A stretch of 64,000 nucleotides of DNA from Sindora glabra (lineage: Eukaryota; Streptophyta; Magnoliopsida; Fabales; Fabaceae), in the NCBI GenBank assembly GCA_020226215.1, contig CM035234.1:12118713-12182712 (forward strand), read 5' to 3'. The notes under the pieces are model-generated. The model had not been told where the DNA came from and searched no databases. It worked only from the letters and a program-made list of their open reading frames with translations. The translations under genes and the position numbers were made by a program. How positions within the stretch are numbered: position 1 is the first letter of the stretch; the number at the start of each line of letters is the position of its first letter. Shown here piece by piece: positions 1-11,165 of this stretch.

Positions 1-366
1 TAAAAGAATGATATGAGCGCCACACTCCAGAAATGAGGAAGGAAATTAGGAGTGATAAGCTTTGACTTGGGTGGTTCGATGACTTGATGAATGCAAGCAG
101 CCAACCAACGCTATAAGGAACGTGATCTGCTACTTAGACCACTTGTCCAACCACAAACACGAATTGACCAATCACACAACAACGCACCTGGGTTGAAGCA
201 CAAATTAGGGGTTTTTATGAATTTGAATCACTAATCTTATAAAGGAAGATTGACAAAGCAAGGCTTCACAAGAGTAAAAGAAGATAATATTCTCACACTT
301 TGGAGAAGAAACATTCAAATTTGTGTATTATTCATGAACTGCCTCATTTTGAGTTACATAGATTCC

Positions 367-374
367 TATTTATA
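367..374 (-). promoter_or_regulatory. TATA-like box of the gypsy LTR
   Basis: The plus strand reads tatttata, which is TATAAATA on the element's sense strand. Its place inside the LTR, with leader-like sequence after it, fits the U3/R border of an LTR promoter. No transcription evidence is available. Confidence 0.4.
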
Positions 375-519
375 CTACTCTTAGGAAAATACAAATAGTA
401 AATGTCATATTTGAAAAAATACAAAGCTTTGACTATCATTAAATTAAAAATGAAAATAATCCTCAGATTTTTCTTATTTGTTATATTTCTGATTAGGAAA
501 ATATTTCTTGATTTGCTAC

Positions 520-775
520 ACTCCATGTCTAGATTCATTGTATCCTATATTTGAAAATTATCTTCAGATTCATTGCGCTCCATATTAGGATAATGTTTCC
601 ACATTTATTGCGCTCCATATTAGGAAATTATCTCATAATTATCTCATATGTCCAGGTTCATTGCACTCCATATTAGGAAAATATATCCAAGTTCATTGAC
701 TCCGAATTAGGAAATTATCTCCTAATTTGTCATGCTCCATATTGGAAAAATGTGTCTAGATTCGTTGCACTCTGG
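520..775. repeat. Degenerate tandem repeat with CTCCATATTAGG core
   Basis: The phrase 'cattg(c/t)(g/a)ctccatattaggaaaat' and clear variants of it recur at least six times at irregular spacing of about 35-60 bases. It lies in the pol-proximal part of the gypsy LTR, where enhancer-like repeats are common in plant LTRs. Unit borders are blurred by point changes and small indels. Confidence 0.6.
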
Positions 776-781
776 ATATCT

Positions 782-982
782 TCAAATTTCATGGGCTCGG
801 ATAAGCAACACTTCAGCTCTACTTGCTTCTTCTACTTGGGCTTCTTGGGTCAGGAATGCATTCACATGGGCTCCAATTCCTTTTTGTATCCTTTTGAGCC
901 TTCCTCTTGTCATTGGGCCTTCACTTAATATTAAATATTTCTCTACTTGGGCTTGCTTATACAAAGTGCTGGACTGGTTCAT
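782..982 (-). pseudogene. Ty3/gypsy polyprotein C-terminal tail
   Basis: An open frame of 66 codons contains GPMTRGRLKR, matching the 'GPMTRARxKR' signature found near the C-terminus of many plant gypsy polyproteins. It ends in HEI and a stop, and the LTR follows. Only this tail is recognisable: the region beyond 985 contains no reverse transcriptase or integrase, so the element is truncated upstream. The overlapping plus-strand frame at 732-998 is a shadow. Confidence 0.65.
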
Positions 983-984
983 AT

Positions 985-1380
985 CAGTTTACATGTAAAG
1001 ATATCGTAAATTAATACCTTTCCCGCTGCAAAAATGAAAAGCAGAAGTCAAGCTTCACTATAATGATGATGATACTTGTCGAGAATGAAGAGAAGAAACA
1101 TTACATTAGTAGTTAGTAGGGATGCCGCCGCCACAAATGTGATAAGTGAGCCAAATAAAATCACAGTAGACGTTTTTCCCTTCCATAGTTTACAATGCTC
1201 CCATTTTCCTTTTTCTTTCTTTTTTGTGTGTGTGTGTGTGTCATGTATGAGATTAATTATTGTTTAAAATGAAAATAATAAATAATAATTTTTTTAATAA
1301 AAAATATCTTTAAGGATGAAATTTAAAATTTTTATTAAATTTGAAATATTATAGGATTTAATTTACTACTATTAAAACAA
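985..1380. other. Spacer with GT microsatellite
   Basis: No gene is recognised between the gypsy tail and the LINE. A (GT)n run lies at about 1225-1241 after a pyrimidine-rich tract. A 63-codon frame at 1076-1267 runs through the microsatellite and looks fortuitous. Confidence 0.5.
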
Positions 1381-1789
1381 CCAATAGTTGACTATGCATA
1401 TATTTTTAATGATACAGTGGTTTTTATTATCACATTTCGTACTTTCTTTTATTTCAAAATTGAATTTGAAGAGTTTTGATGAGAAAGTGATACTTGTTAA
1501 TAAAAAAAAATCGTGTGAAAAGAAGTCTCTCTCTAAAGAAGAACAAGATGTGCTCTCTCAGAGTAAGAAGAAACTTAATAAAAATGAGCAATCAGATCAA
1601 GAAATGGGTAAGAAAAATTAACTGAAGGAGTAGAAGCCAATCAGCAACTACAAAGAGAAGTTAATTAGTGTCATTATAGGGGCTTATCAAAAAGCTTTCT
1701 TTAAAGAAAAAAAACAGAATTTGACATGGTTGAGAATGATATGAATAGAAATTTATGTGAAGATGAAGTTTCATTCCACCTTTTTGAAG

Positions 1790-2345
1790 ATCTAAAGAGT
1801 AAAATTTATATGCCATGGAGTCTTACATTCATTTGGAAATTTTATGGTAAAAAAGTCAATTATTAGTATTTAGATTTTAAAGTCAAATCTCTTTGGCAAC
1901 AAGAAAACCGCTTGTCTATTCTAGAAATAGGCAATGACTTTTATATGTTCAAATTCAATTCTCAAGAGGATTATTCTAAAGTTTTTAGTGGAGAGCATTG
2001 GTTCATCATGGATCACTTTCTTGCCCTACAGAAGCTTGAACCCATTTTCAAACCCTCATTGGCTAAATTATCATCCATTACTACTTGGATAAGATTTTTA
2101 GAACTTCCAATTGAATTCTACAATACCAATATTATGCCACAATTAGCTACAAAAGTCAATTCTATTCTTAAATTTTTTCCCATACTTTCTTAGGAGACAA
2201 AGGCAAATATACTCAAGAATGCATTCAAATTGATCCTAGTAAGCCTCTAATTTGCACAATTCATACAAGAAATCCTATATGAGGGATTAAACCGACTTTG
2301 CTTCTTTTGTGGGAGACTCGAGCACTAAAAATCCAACTATCTATA
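1790..2345 (+). pseudogene. LINE ORF1: DUF4283 and zinc knuckle remnant
   Basis: The frame around 1912-2193 carries a DUF4283-like block (YMFKFNSQEDYSKV, then GEHWFIMDHFLALQ). Upstream, after a stop, the same domain continues with phrases such as KVKSLWQ. After a frame change, about 2275-2340 reads LCFFCGRLEH followed by a stop and KSNY. That resembles a CX2CX4HX4C knuckle whose last cysteine is now tyrosine. In plants this architecture is the ORF1 nucleic-acid-binding protein of L1 elements. At least two stops and one frameshift separate the parts, so no product is expected. Confidence 0.7.
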
Positions 2346-3499
2346 CTAACTTGTGGAATAAAATGTAAAAATTTCCTCTCAACTAATGGTGTCAGAAGAT
2401 ATTAATGATGAAACAACCGAACCACTAATAGTGTTATTCAAATCATGCAAGCCAATGTAGAAGCATCTGGTCCGAATAAATATGGGCCATGTATTTTAGT
2501 TAAGAAAAGAAGAAATTATGGAGTTAAAAAACAAGTAATGGACCACTCTAATAATAATCTAGGTATGGGCTAGAAAATTGTTAATCCAAATATCCTTAAT
2601 GGACCTTCCTTTGTTTTTGGAGCTACTAGTAAATCAACCCAAAATAATAAGTTAAATGCAAATAGGAAAAGAAATACTCTTATCTCCCAAACCCACACTT
2701 CCTTTAGCCTTAATAGATAGAATGGAATAAAAAATAATCACCCCAAAAATTAAACCTTAGCCCGCCCTTGTCCTTCTACTGTTATAAGCTTCTCCTTTGA
2801 ATTAACATTCCTTCCTTTTTTTGAAAACACTACCTTAGCCTTTTTGTTATCTTCTAAGGATATCTCAATCTAGTCAATCAACATCTAGTTAAGAGATGAA
2901 CGAAATAAAAATACAGAAAATCAAAGTAATATGAAGGGCTTTTCTCAATGTGAAGTTTCACTAGATTTCACTAGAAATTCAACAATGGATCTCGATAGAC
3001 CCAACAACACTAATAGGGAAGTTCGATCCAAATCAAGAGAATCTATGGAAGAACACCAATCTATTCAAACACCATTTAAACATAGGAAATCGTTATCCTC
3101 TCAAAAAGGAGCTAGTAGAAAATCTCATCTCGCTAATAATTATCCACATGGATGATTAACCCAATTGGAAATGCCTTCACATGCAATTCAATCTCTTGAA
3201 GCCTAATAGGCTACCATTGCTATGGTTCTCCTCAAAACCATTTCACATAGTATTGAGATGACAGTGGCAGAACCTCATACAATTGCAAGAAATTCCTTTA
3301 AGGACGAAAGAATGCAAATTGATGTTCAAGGGTGACGAACCTCATTTGTTTAGATTTTAACCTTATCCTTAGACTTCCTAAATTCAAATAATTTTGATGA
3401 ACTACATGGTGCAAGATTGGGAATTGTTTAGCTGAATGAAAATGGATTCTTAAGCCAATACTAAAGGTTCAAAAGTCGCTTAGATTTTTTTCATCATTT

Positions 3500-3960
3500 A
3501 CCTCTCTTATGAAGCTAAACAATTTTAGTATTGGAATATAGAATGTTAGGGGTGCCCAATACCTTGACTTTAAAAGATTAGTTAAAGAATTTGTTCTTAG
3601 AGACAAGATAGAAATTCTCATTTTAACTAAAACACGGGTTAATGGAGATAGAGCCAAAGAGATTGTTGCAAAACTTCCTTTCTCAAATTTTAAGTCTACA
3701 AATACCATTGGCTTTGTTGAAGAGATTTCATTGCTATGGAATCAAGATAAGTAATCAATAAATCTAAGCAAAAGCTACATGCCTTTATAGAGGTAAATCA
3801 TAATCCTCAAACTTGGTTGTTGAGTGGAAAATATATAAGTCCTAATTTTAACAATAGGAAATTTCTCTGGAATAACTTGAAAATGATTACAAATTCTCAT
3901 AACCTTCCTTTGCTAGCTATAAAAGACTTTCCTAACAAAAGAAACTAAGAAGTCCTACAA
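3500..3960 (+). pseudogene. LINE endonuclease domain remnant
   Basis: Plus-strand translation from about 3530 reads a stop where tryptophan is expected, then NVRGA, then LVKEFV and ILILTKTRV. This is the N-terminal pattern of LINE AP endonucleases (WNVRG, later a LLETRV-like strand carrying the catalytic glutamate). Here the glutamate position reads Lys (TKTRV), so the catalytic residue appears lost as well. A second piece around 3780-3960 looks like the following strands. The minus-strand frame at 3469-3708 is a shadow. Confidence 0.65.
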
Positions 3961-4789
3961 TTTGCTTAAATAAAATTAATTTATTTAATGATTGTTTATA
4001 GTTTTGTAACCTAACTGATTTAGGATATTTTGGACTTGCTTTTACTTAGTTAAATAATAAAACCTTACAAACCTTATTTTGGAAAAACTAAATAGAACTG
4101 TTGCCAACCTTGAATGGTCTTTGTTATTTCCCAAAACTTATATTCTTAACTAGCCAAGAATTAATTTTAATCATTGTCCTATTGTTATCTATCTCCATAC
4201 CTCTAATACTTATCCTTTAATAAGACCCTTTAAATTTAAAACTTGTTAGTTGTCTCATTTGGATATCTATCATATTGTTGCTTATAATTGGACTTCAAAA
4301 TTTTCTCTTAATGTAATTATAAAAAATTTTACTAAATAGGTTTCTTGGTGGAATGCTTATGTTTTTGGTAATATTTTTTATGGAAAAAAATGAATTTTAG
4401 CTAAAATTAAAAGGCTGTAGATTGCTTTACAAAATGGGCAATTGGAATTTCTTCAAAAATTAGATAAATCTTTACAAAATAAAAATCTTTAAATTCTCAA
4501 ATAGGAGAAAGAATTATAGGCTTTGAAATCTAGAATAATGTGGATTGATGATAGTAGTAGAAATACCCGTACTTACCATTTATCCACCATTATTAGAAGG
4601 AGACATAATAGAATTATAAACTTGAACGATGAAGTAGGAAATTGGTTGAATGATTCTAAGTAAATTCAAAACTATATTTAGAAAAAAATTAGACAAATTT
4701 AACTCCTTTAAGAACTATATCCATCTTTTTTATCCTATTTCAGATTTTTGGAGAATAATTCTTGAAACAGAGGATAAACATAATTTAAT

Positions 4790-5745
4790 GGTGATTCTTT
4801 TAAGACAAGAAATCTTTTAGGCTTTTAAATCTCAAAAATCTAATAAGGCTCCTAGTCTTGATGAGTTACACTTAAGTTTTTTCTAGAAGTTTTGGCTAAC
4901 TGTTAAAAATTCAATTTGTCATTGCATGTCTAGAGTTTTTCAGTTTTCTGAAATCCCCTTTTGGTTAAACAAAACTTTTATTTGTTTAATTCCAAAAGGT
5001 CAAGTACATGAAATTATAAATACTTATAGACCTATCAATTTATGTAATATAGTTTTGAAAATCATTTCAAAAATTTTGATCACTAGACTTAGGCCCTTTT
5101 TGGGTAAAATTAATTCCCCTTTTCAAGTAGCTTTTATTCAAAATAGAAAATTAAAGAATCATGTCATCATTTTGTGAGAGATAATGCATATAATTAATAG
5201 ATCAAAAGTTAAAATAGGTAACATAATTATTAAAATTGACTTAAAAAAAGTATATGATTTGCTAGAATGGGATTTTGTTAAATAAAGTTTTCACTTTTTC
5301 TAATTTTACCCCTGAATGGATTAAACTTATTTTGACTCTTGTTTCTGTAGTTTCATATTAAATTTTGTTCAATGGTAGTAAACTTCCCTCCTTTTATCCT
5401 ATTAAAGGGTTTAAACAAGAAAATCCCTTTTCCCTTTATATTTTCATCTTATGCATGGAATATCTTTATCACATGATTCAACATAGAGTCCAAAGAAAGG
5501 AATGGATTCCTATTAAAGCAAGTAAATATGGGCTTTTCTTCTCCCATTTGTTTTATGTTGATGATAAAGTTCTTTTCACTAAAGTTGATAAGGAAAACTA
5601 TAATATCATTAAAAATACTTTACTAGAGTTTACAAATTTGTTTAGTTTTAAAATAAAATTTTCTAAATTAAGAGTTTATTTCTTAAAAAATATAGATCTA
5701 ACCTTAAAAGACCTACTGACTCAAGAGTTAGGCATAAATCACTAA
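4790..5745 (+). pseudogene. LINE reverse transcriptase remnant
   Basis: The two best frames are 4926-5177 and 5365-5745. The first has FICLIPKG, TYRPINLCN and KIISKILITRL, the typical RT blocks before the catalytic site of plant LINEs. The second carries FYVDD at the catalytic position (usually FADD) in a block beginning FNGSKLPSFYPIKGFKQENPF. Stops and a frame change lie between them, so the domain is not functional. Confidence 0.8.
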
Positions 5746-6539
5746 AGGGATTTTGGAAAATATTTGGGTGTCTTTATCAAAGCTGACTACAAAATCATCT
5801 AATTTCCAATCTTTAGTTGTTAATCTAAGAAGCCAAATACAAGAATGGTAATCAAAATATTTGTACTCCTTAAGAAGAGTTATCCTTATTAACTTGGTTT
5901 TATCCACCTTACCCCTTTATCATATGCAATTTTTAGAAATTTCTAAGTCAATTCTATCTAAATTAGATCAGATAGTTAGGAATTTCTTATAGGAAGGCTC
6001 TCTTAAGTCTAGAAAAATGTCATTAGTAAGATGGAATATTGTTACCTTGTTGAAAAATATGCGAGGTTTAGGAATCAGGGATTTTAACTTTATGAACTTA
6101 GCTTTTTTAGGAAAACTAGCTTAGTCTCTCCTTCATGAACACCAAGCAAATTAGGTTAAGATTTAGAGAGTAAAGTACCTTTACCATAATGCAAATGGTG
6201 TTTTAATCCTAAATAAACCTTCCTTACATAATTGGAAAGCTTTAAAATGTACTACCCATATCATTCATATAGGAATTAGGTGGATAGTTAGGAATGGAGA
6301 GAAAATTAATTCTTAATAGGATAATTGGTTAAGATTTGGACTCCTTTGTAACCTCATTCATGACCTTCTTCCTCAAAAAGAATATCAACTAAAAGTCTTA
6401 TATTGTATAACTCAGGGGCATGAGATTTTACTAATATATATTGGACCTTGCCCCTTAAAATACAAGATGCCATCTTTGGGATTGCCTTTAGTAGAACTAA
6501 AAATAATGATAAGTTAATTTAGAGCCTTTCAAAAGATGG

Positions 6540-7165
6540 CAAATGTTTTGTAAAAAGTATTTATAATTTTTTAAAGAAAGGTATTTTATTACATGAATAT
6601 TTAACTTTTGATTGAATTCAAAAAATTCTTTCTTTATAAAAAATCCAATTCTTTGTATGGCTAATTATGCATAATGAAGTTCTTACTAAAGAGTTATTGA
6701 TTAAGAGAGGAATGGATGTCCAACCACAATGTTCATTATGTTCTTTAGGTATTGAATCTATTGCTCATATCCTAAAAGAATGCCCCTTTGCTCAAAAATT
6801 TTGGAATAATATTTTAATCCTTTCTTCTTGTTTAAATCTCTTTCATATTAATTTTCATATTTGGATAAAACAAAACTTGACCTTAAATCAATTAGGTTGC
6901 AAAATTAATATCCCTTGATTTATTATTTTTGCTTTTACTTTATGGAATCCGTGGTTAAATAAAAATAAAAAAAATTTCTAAGCTAATCAAGGAAATGACA
7001 ATCTTATAAATATTACTATAACAAAAGCTGCTGAATTCTGGACTATTAAAGGATAAGCTAAACATTCAACTCCACAACTAAGTATTGAGGTCAAGTGGGA
7101 TTATCCTTTTTCTAGATGTTATAAATTGAATTTTGATGGAGCCTCCAAAGGAAACCTAGGGTTTT
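6540..7165 (+). pseudogene. LINE zf-RVT and truncated RNase H
   Basis: The frame 6667-6918 contains CSLCSLGIESIAHILKECPF, a CX2C...HX4C zinc-binding block of the zf-RVT family found after RT in plant LINEs. About 160 bases on, near 7120-7165, the translation KLNFDGASKGN matches the first catalytic strand of LINE RNase H (usually K-N-DGA-KGNPG). A stop follows and similarity ends, leaving RNase H as a stub. Confidence 0.7.
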
Positions 7166-8289
7166 AATTAAAATTCTTTAAATACTTATTATAAGATTTT
7201 TTATTTGAATTATAATATATATTGATTATTTTATTATAATTATAATATTGATAATTATTATAATTATCAAATTGAAAATATGAATAATTAATATATATTG
7301 TAATTTGAATGAAGAATTTTATGAAAAACACCAAAAAAACTTTATTCTTTAATTTAAATCTTTGATGTTGCGTATAATTTATCCGAAAAAATCAACCATT
7401 TACCGATAAAAAGGATAAAATATAATTAAAATTGATTTAATTTATTCATTGAATCCAACGTTCATTCTATACCAATTATACATTAAAATAAATTCAAGTA
7501 TATCAATCATTTTTCATGAAAAAGTAGAACAATTTGTCATTGTATTTTCTGACATCCACATCGATTATGTATGGACAGATTCATATGTGTGTGACTAACT
7601 TGTTCATGAGAAGAGTAGGAAGGAATCAAAAGTAAAAATATTTTTATATTAAAATGGTCAATCTTAAAAAATAAAAAGTATATCTTTAGATCAAATAAGA
7701 GAGTACTTAAAACAATGTTAGGAGAGAATATAGGTATCCGTGAACTTGAAGGGTCGGGAAGATTTATTGAACTTAGTCCAATAGACTATTAGCTAAATTC
7801 ATTTTGTTAAGCTATGAATTTAAGCCAATTAAATGAGTCAAATTTTTATATATTATGGGCTAAATTCAAATTCAACTTGAGTTAAAACTAAGTGCAATCA
7901 TTTTTAATTAAATGCATAAAATTTTCTAAAAACTTTCTATTAATAATCCAAAATTAATTAATTTTAAATATAAAAAATTACTTTAAGTAATTCATTATAA
8001 TATGCAATATATTGCATATGTAAGTATTAAAAAAGGGGAAATAAAAATTTTTACTTTTTATAATTTAATTAAATTTATTGTATCATTCTTATAGAAATAA
8101 TAAATTATTTGGAAGGATATAAATTGAACGTGCATATTGAAATGTAAACTTATCATGATGCACTCTATGCAAAGTAGAAAACAAAAAATGAGGCCAAGGT
8201 TGAGGTGTACAAACTGACAAAAATATTTAAAAATGGACGAATAAAAATGGAAAGACACAAAGCAGTAAGAAAAAGAAGGGTTAAATTAA
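7166..8289. other. AT-rich spacer, nothing recognised
   Basis: Highly AT-rich DNA with palindromic A/T strings around 7190-7300. The only longer frame (8058-8258, minus) is low in complexity and resembles nothing known to me. Confidence 0.5.
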
Positions 8290-8750
8290 GGTGAATTCTA
8301 AGGTGTCCTTAGGGGTTTGGTATCTGGGGTGGTGTGGCAAAATATAGGTCACTAGATGATAATACTATACAAATTAATAATATACCTATTAGTTAAGCCT
8401 AGGCTTTATTTATAAACTTGAACTTTCCTTTTAAATAATAAATGAATTCAATTTTTTATGAGCTTAAAAATTGGGTTAAAGCTTGAACTCCATTTACTTT
8501 CACGGGCTTTGATTTAATTTAACCTAGCCCAAAAGAGCCCATAAACAGATTCAGAAAAAGAGAATTTATTGAGGTGAATTTTAATGTATCCCTAGAGGTT
8601 TGGTATCCGAAGTGGTATGGCAAAATACAGGTCACTGAATGAGATTACTAAGTCATTACTAAGATTTTTATAATCTGATCTAATTGCTTGTATTTTATCA
8701 TATCATCCTGGATACCAAACCCCTAAAGGCACGTTTATTGATAGTAGTGT
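8290..8750. repeat. MITE-like element with direct and inverted copies of one terminal sequence
   Basis: A sequence built on 'GGGGTTTGGTATC...GGTGGTRTGGCAAAATA(C)AGGTCACT' occurs near 8310-8375 and again, diverged, near 8598-8640. Its inverse lies at about 8690-8745, where ATACCAAACCCCTAAAGGC is the complement of the same start. The second direct copy and the inverted copy could fold into one hairpin of about 170 bp, as expected for a small non-autonomous DNA transposon. The first copy is then an extra end or a second insertion. No transposase and no clear target duplication were found. Confidence 0.5.
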
Positions 8751-9534
8751 ACCTTCCATTTTAAGAGGTTTGGGATAAAGTAGAACCTCTCCATTTTAAG
8801 AGGTCTAGCTCCACTTTCAAAGCAGATGAACAATGCATGAAAGAGACCCCTAATATATTTATATATAGAGAGAGAGAGAAACCTATATAGGGGGAAGAAA
8901 GTGACAATGGGACCCTGGCAGAAATAAGATGAGCCCCACTACATGTGAGAGCATAGCCACATGTCTCATCACTTTCTCTGCCATGTGTATCCAATGGATT
9001 AAAATTGAAGTAAACTGATATTTGAAACCTGAAACCCCATATTTACCGTCCCTCATCATGAACAAATGTTATTACTTGTTTGTGCAATGCTATTTGTCTA
9101 AAAGAATGACCATATGAAAAAGGTTGATGCTTACACTTGGACAGATTAAAGATGGAGTTTCAAATCACTTGTTTCAAGTAACTTTAACACTTTCTTCGAC
9201 GAAACTCGAATAAATAAATGAATAAATATATATAAAACGTCTTTATCATAATATTTTTCTCATTTTAGACAATTAGCAATAATTTTTTCGTAGACTTCTG
9301 GAAATCTATTTCATGTAGCTTAACAAGAAAATTTTGAGATATGGGTACAAGATCCTTTACATGTAAGACCTATTACTCATGCTTGAGATCCTCATTTTGG
9401 TCAACTAGTTGTGGAAGCTTTTAAGTAATAAAGAAATCACTTTTTTTTTCATAAATGATTTATTTATTGAAATAAACTAATTCACATATTTAATGATAAG
9501 AAAAAAAAAGGTTAAAAGAAAATACCATTTTGGA
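8751..9534. other. Spacer, no gene recognised
   Basis: It contains short GA repeats near 8866-8880 and short overlapping minus-strand frames (8761-9065) with no recognisable similarity. It ends at the start of plastid-like sequence. Confidence 0.4.
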
Positions 9535-9940
9535 GTTTTATCAACAATTTGCTTATATAGGTAGAGATCCAGTATTTTTTGAATCATTATGTAAGGAATT
9601 ATAAAAGAAATTCTTTCAACAAAGATGTGAAGTAGGAAGGATTGGTTAACGAAATATAAACTAAAATCTTAATATACCTCAGAATAATGCAATTTTGTTA
9701 CCGAAAGATATATTGGCAATTATGGATCATTTGATTGGATTGAAATTTAGAATAAGTGAACTAGACGACATGAATCATTTGAAAAATAAATATATTTGTT
9801 CTGTAATGGATTTTTTACAAAAGCAATTTGGATTGGCTCTAGTTCGTTTAGAAAATATGGTTAGAGGAACTATATGTGGAGCAATTGGGTATAAATTGAT
9901 ATTGACTCCTCAGAATTTAATAACTTCAACTCCATAAACC
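9535..9940 (+). pseudogene. rpoB: Plastid rpoB fragment
   Basis: In one frame with a few stops, the translation reads QQFAYIGRDPVFFESLCKEL, then FFQQRCEVGRIG, then the open part 9695-9937 with PKDILAIMDHLIGLKFRI, LDDMNHLKNK, QFGLALVRLENMVRGTICGA and LTPQNLITSTP. This is an internal piece of the plastid RNA polymerase beta subunit, ending where the family continues with LTTTYESFF. It has at least three in-frame stops before 9690. It is not expected to make protein. Confidence 0.9.
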
Positions 9941-10004
9941 CATTATGATCTTTTAGGTACACCTTAATAATAGTTCATGGGATAAAATTGAGTTATTTGG
10001 GCCT

Positions 10005-10565
10005 TGAAATTGAGGCTGTTCAAATAGGCACAAGTTAACTAAATGGTATTCCAGTATCAATTGGGGTTATAGATTTTTAGTTTATAAGGGGTAATATGGG
10101 ATTTGTAGTAGGTAAGAAAATCACCCGTTTGATCGAATATGTTGCTAATCAATTTTTACCTCTTATTCTAGTGTGTGCTTTTAGAAGAGTGCATATGCAA
10201 AAAAAAAGTTTAAGTTTGATGCAAATAACTAATATATCTTCTACTTTATATGATTATTGAGCAAATAAAAAGTTATTCTGTGTATTGATCCTTACATCTC
10301 CTACTACTGGTGGGGTAACTACTAGTTTCGGTATGTTGGGGGATATTATTAACATCAAACCCAACGCCTACATTACATTTATAGGTAAAAGAGTAATTGA
10401 ACAAATATTAAATAAGATAATACCTAAAGGTTCACAAACGGCTGAATATTTATTTCATAGAGGCTTATTCGATTCAATCGTACCACGTGCTCCTTTAAAG
10501 TACATTCTGAGTGAGTTATTTCACCTCTATGCTTTCTTTCCTTTAACTCAAAATAAAATTAAGTA
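10005..10565 (+). pseudogene. accD: Plastid accD C-terminal fragment
   Basis: The frame covers the C-terminal half of the plastid acetyl-CoA carboxylase carboxyltransferase beta subunit: LNGIPVSIGVIDF, KITRLIEYVANQFLPLILVC, SLSLMQ, then the open section 10285-10566 with TSPTTGGVTTSFGMLGDI, KRVIEQ and SELFHLYAFFPL. Stops interrupt the first half (for example near 10040 and 10078). The usual GGARMQEG motif is degraded to FRRVHMQKK. It joins the rpoB piece almost directly, an order not normal for plastomes. The natural stop is followed by accD-psaI-type spacer. Confidence 0.9.
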
Positions 10566-10797
10566 GAGCGAGTAATTATTTAGTTTTATAGGATTTGTTT
10601 ATGGAAATCAAATTTAAAATCCAAATAATTAATTTTTTTTGTGTAACATAAGATTTAACTACAAAAAGAATCAGGTGATATGAATAATTTTTCTATTGAT
10701 ATTTCTCTTTTTTTATTAGTAATATTCCTATTTTTCTAATTACTAACCAGGAAAACTCTATAAAAAAAGAAAATTCTTTCTTTCATGAATTTAGGCA

Positions 10798-11165
10798 AAA
10801 AGAAGAAAAAGGATTTCGTTGTTTTTATTTCTATAGATATTATATTATATTTACTATATTTAGATTATATGTATAGATATAAATCTAGAAATTTCTTTTT
10901 TATTTATTTTTAGAATATACATGTATTATACTTACTTTTACTTAGATATATTTAGTAATTTAATAGAATTATATATGAGTAAAATTAAGCAAGAGGAAGA
11001 AAAAAGATTTTGTTGTTTTTATTTCTATATATATTATATTATATTTATTATATTTCTATTATATATATAGATATAGTTCTAGAAATTTATTTATCTATTT
11101 TTAGAATATACATATATTATACTTACTTTTACTTAGATATATTTAGTAATTTAGTAGAATTATAA
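10798..11165. repeat. Tandem duplication of about 190 bp in the accD downstream spacer
   Basis: Two imperfect copies lie head to tail, about 10798-10989 and 10990-11165. Both start with AAGAAGAAAAA(A/G)GAT-like sequence followed by GTTGTTTTTATTTCTAT. Both end with TATACTTACTTTTACTTAG and ATATTTAGTAATTTA. They differ by scattered changes and small indels, so the duplication is fairly old. Confidence 0.7.

Larger units (their letters stand above)
1..781 (-). mobile_element. Ty3/gypsy 3' LTR, cut by the window edge
   Basis: Read on the minus strand, this stretch follows directly after the end of a gypsy polyprotein, so it is best explained as the 3' LTR, with its far end outside the window. A TATA-like box lies at 367-374, followed by a transcribed-type leader. 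Towards the pol side it holds a degenerate array built around a 'CTCCATATTAGG' core. Neither LTR end nor a target duplication can be seen, so the exact borders are uncertain. Assignment to gypsy rests on the neighbouring pol tail, not on the LTR sequence. Confidence 0.6.
1381..7165 (+). mobile_element. L1-type LINE retrotransposon, decayed
   Basis: Translated blocks occur in the order expected for a plant L1 element with RNase H: DUF4283 plus zinc knuckle (ORF1), AP-type endonuclease, reverse transcriptase, zf-RVT, and the first residues of RNase H. All are on the plus strand and all are broken by stops and frameshifts. Recognisable sequence stops inside RNase H at about 7165, and neither a poly-A tail nor a target duplication was found, so the 3' end seems lost. 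The 5' border is set only by the first plausible ORF1 sequence. Confidence 0.8.

Noticed and set aside
732..998. 88-codon plus-strand frame
   Set aside because: The opposite strand has the recognised gypsy GPMTRGR tail; the plus-strand frame is its shadow.
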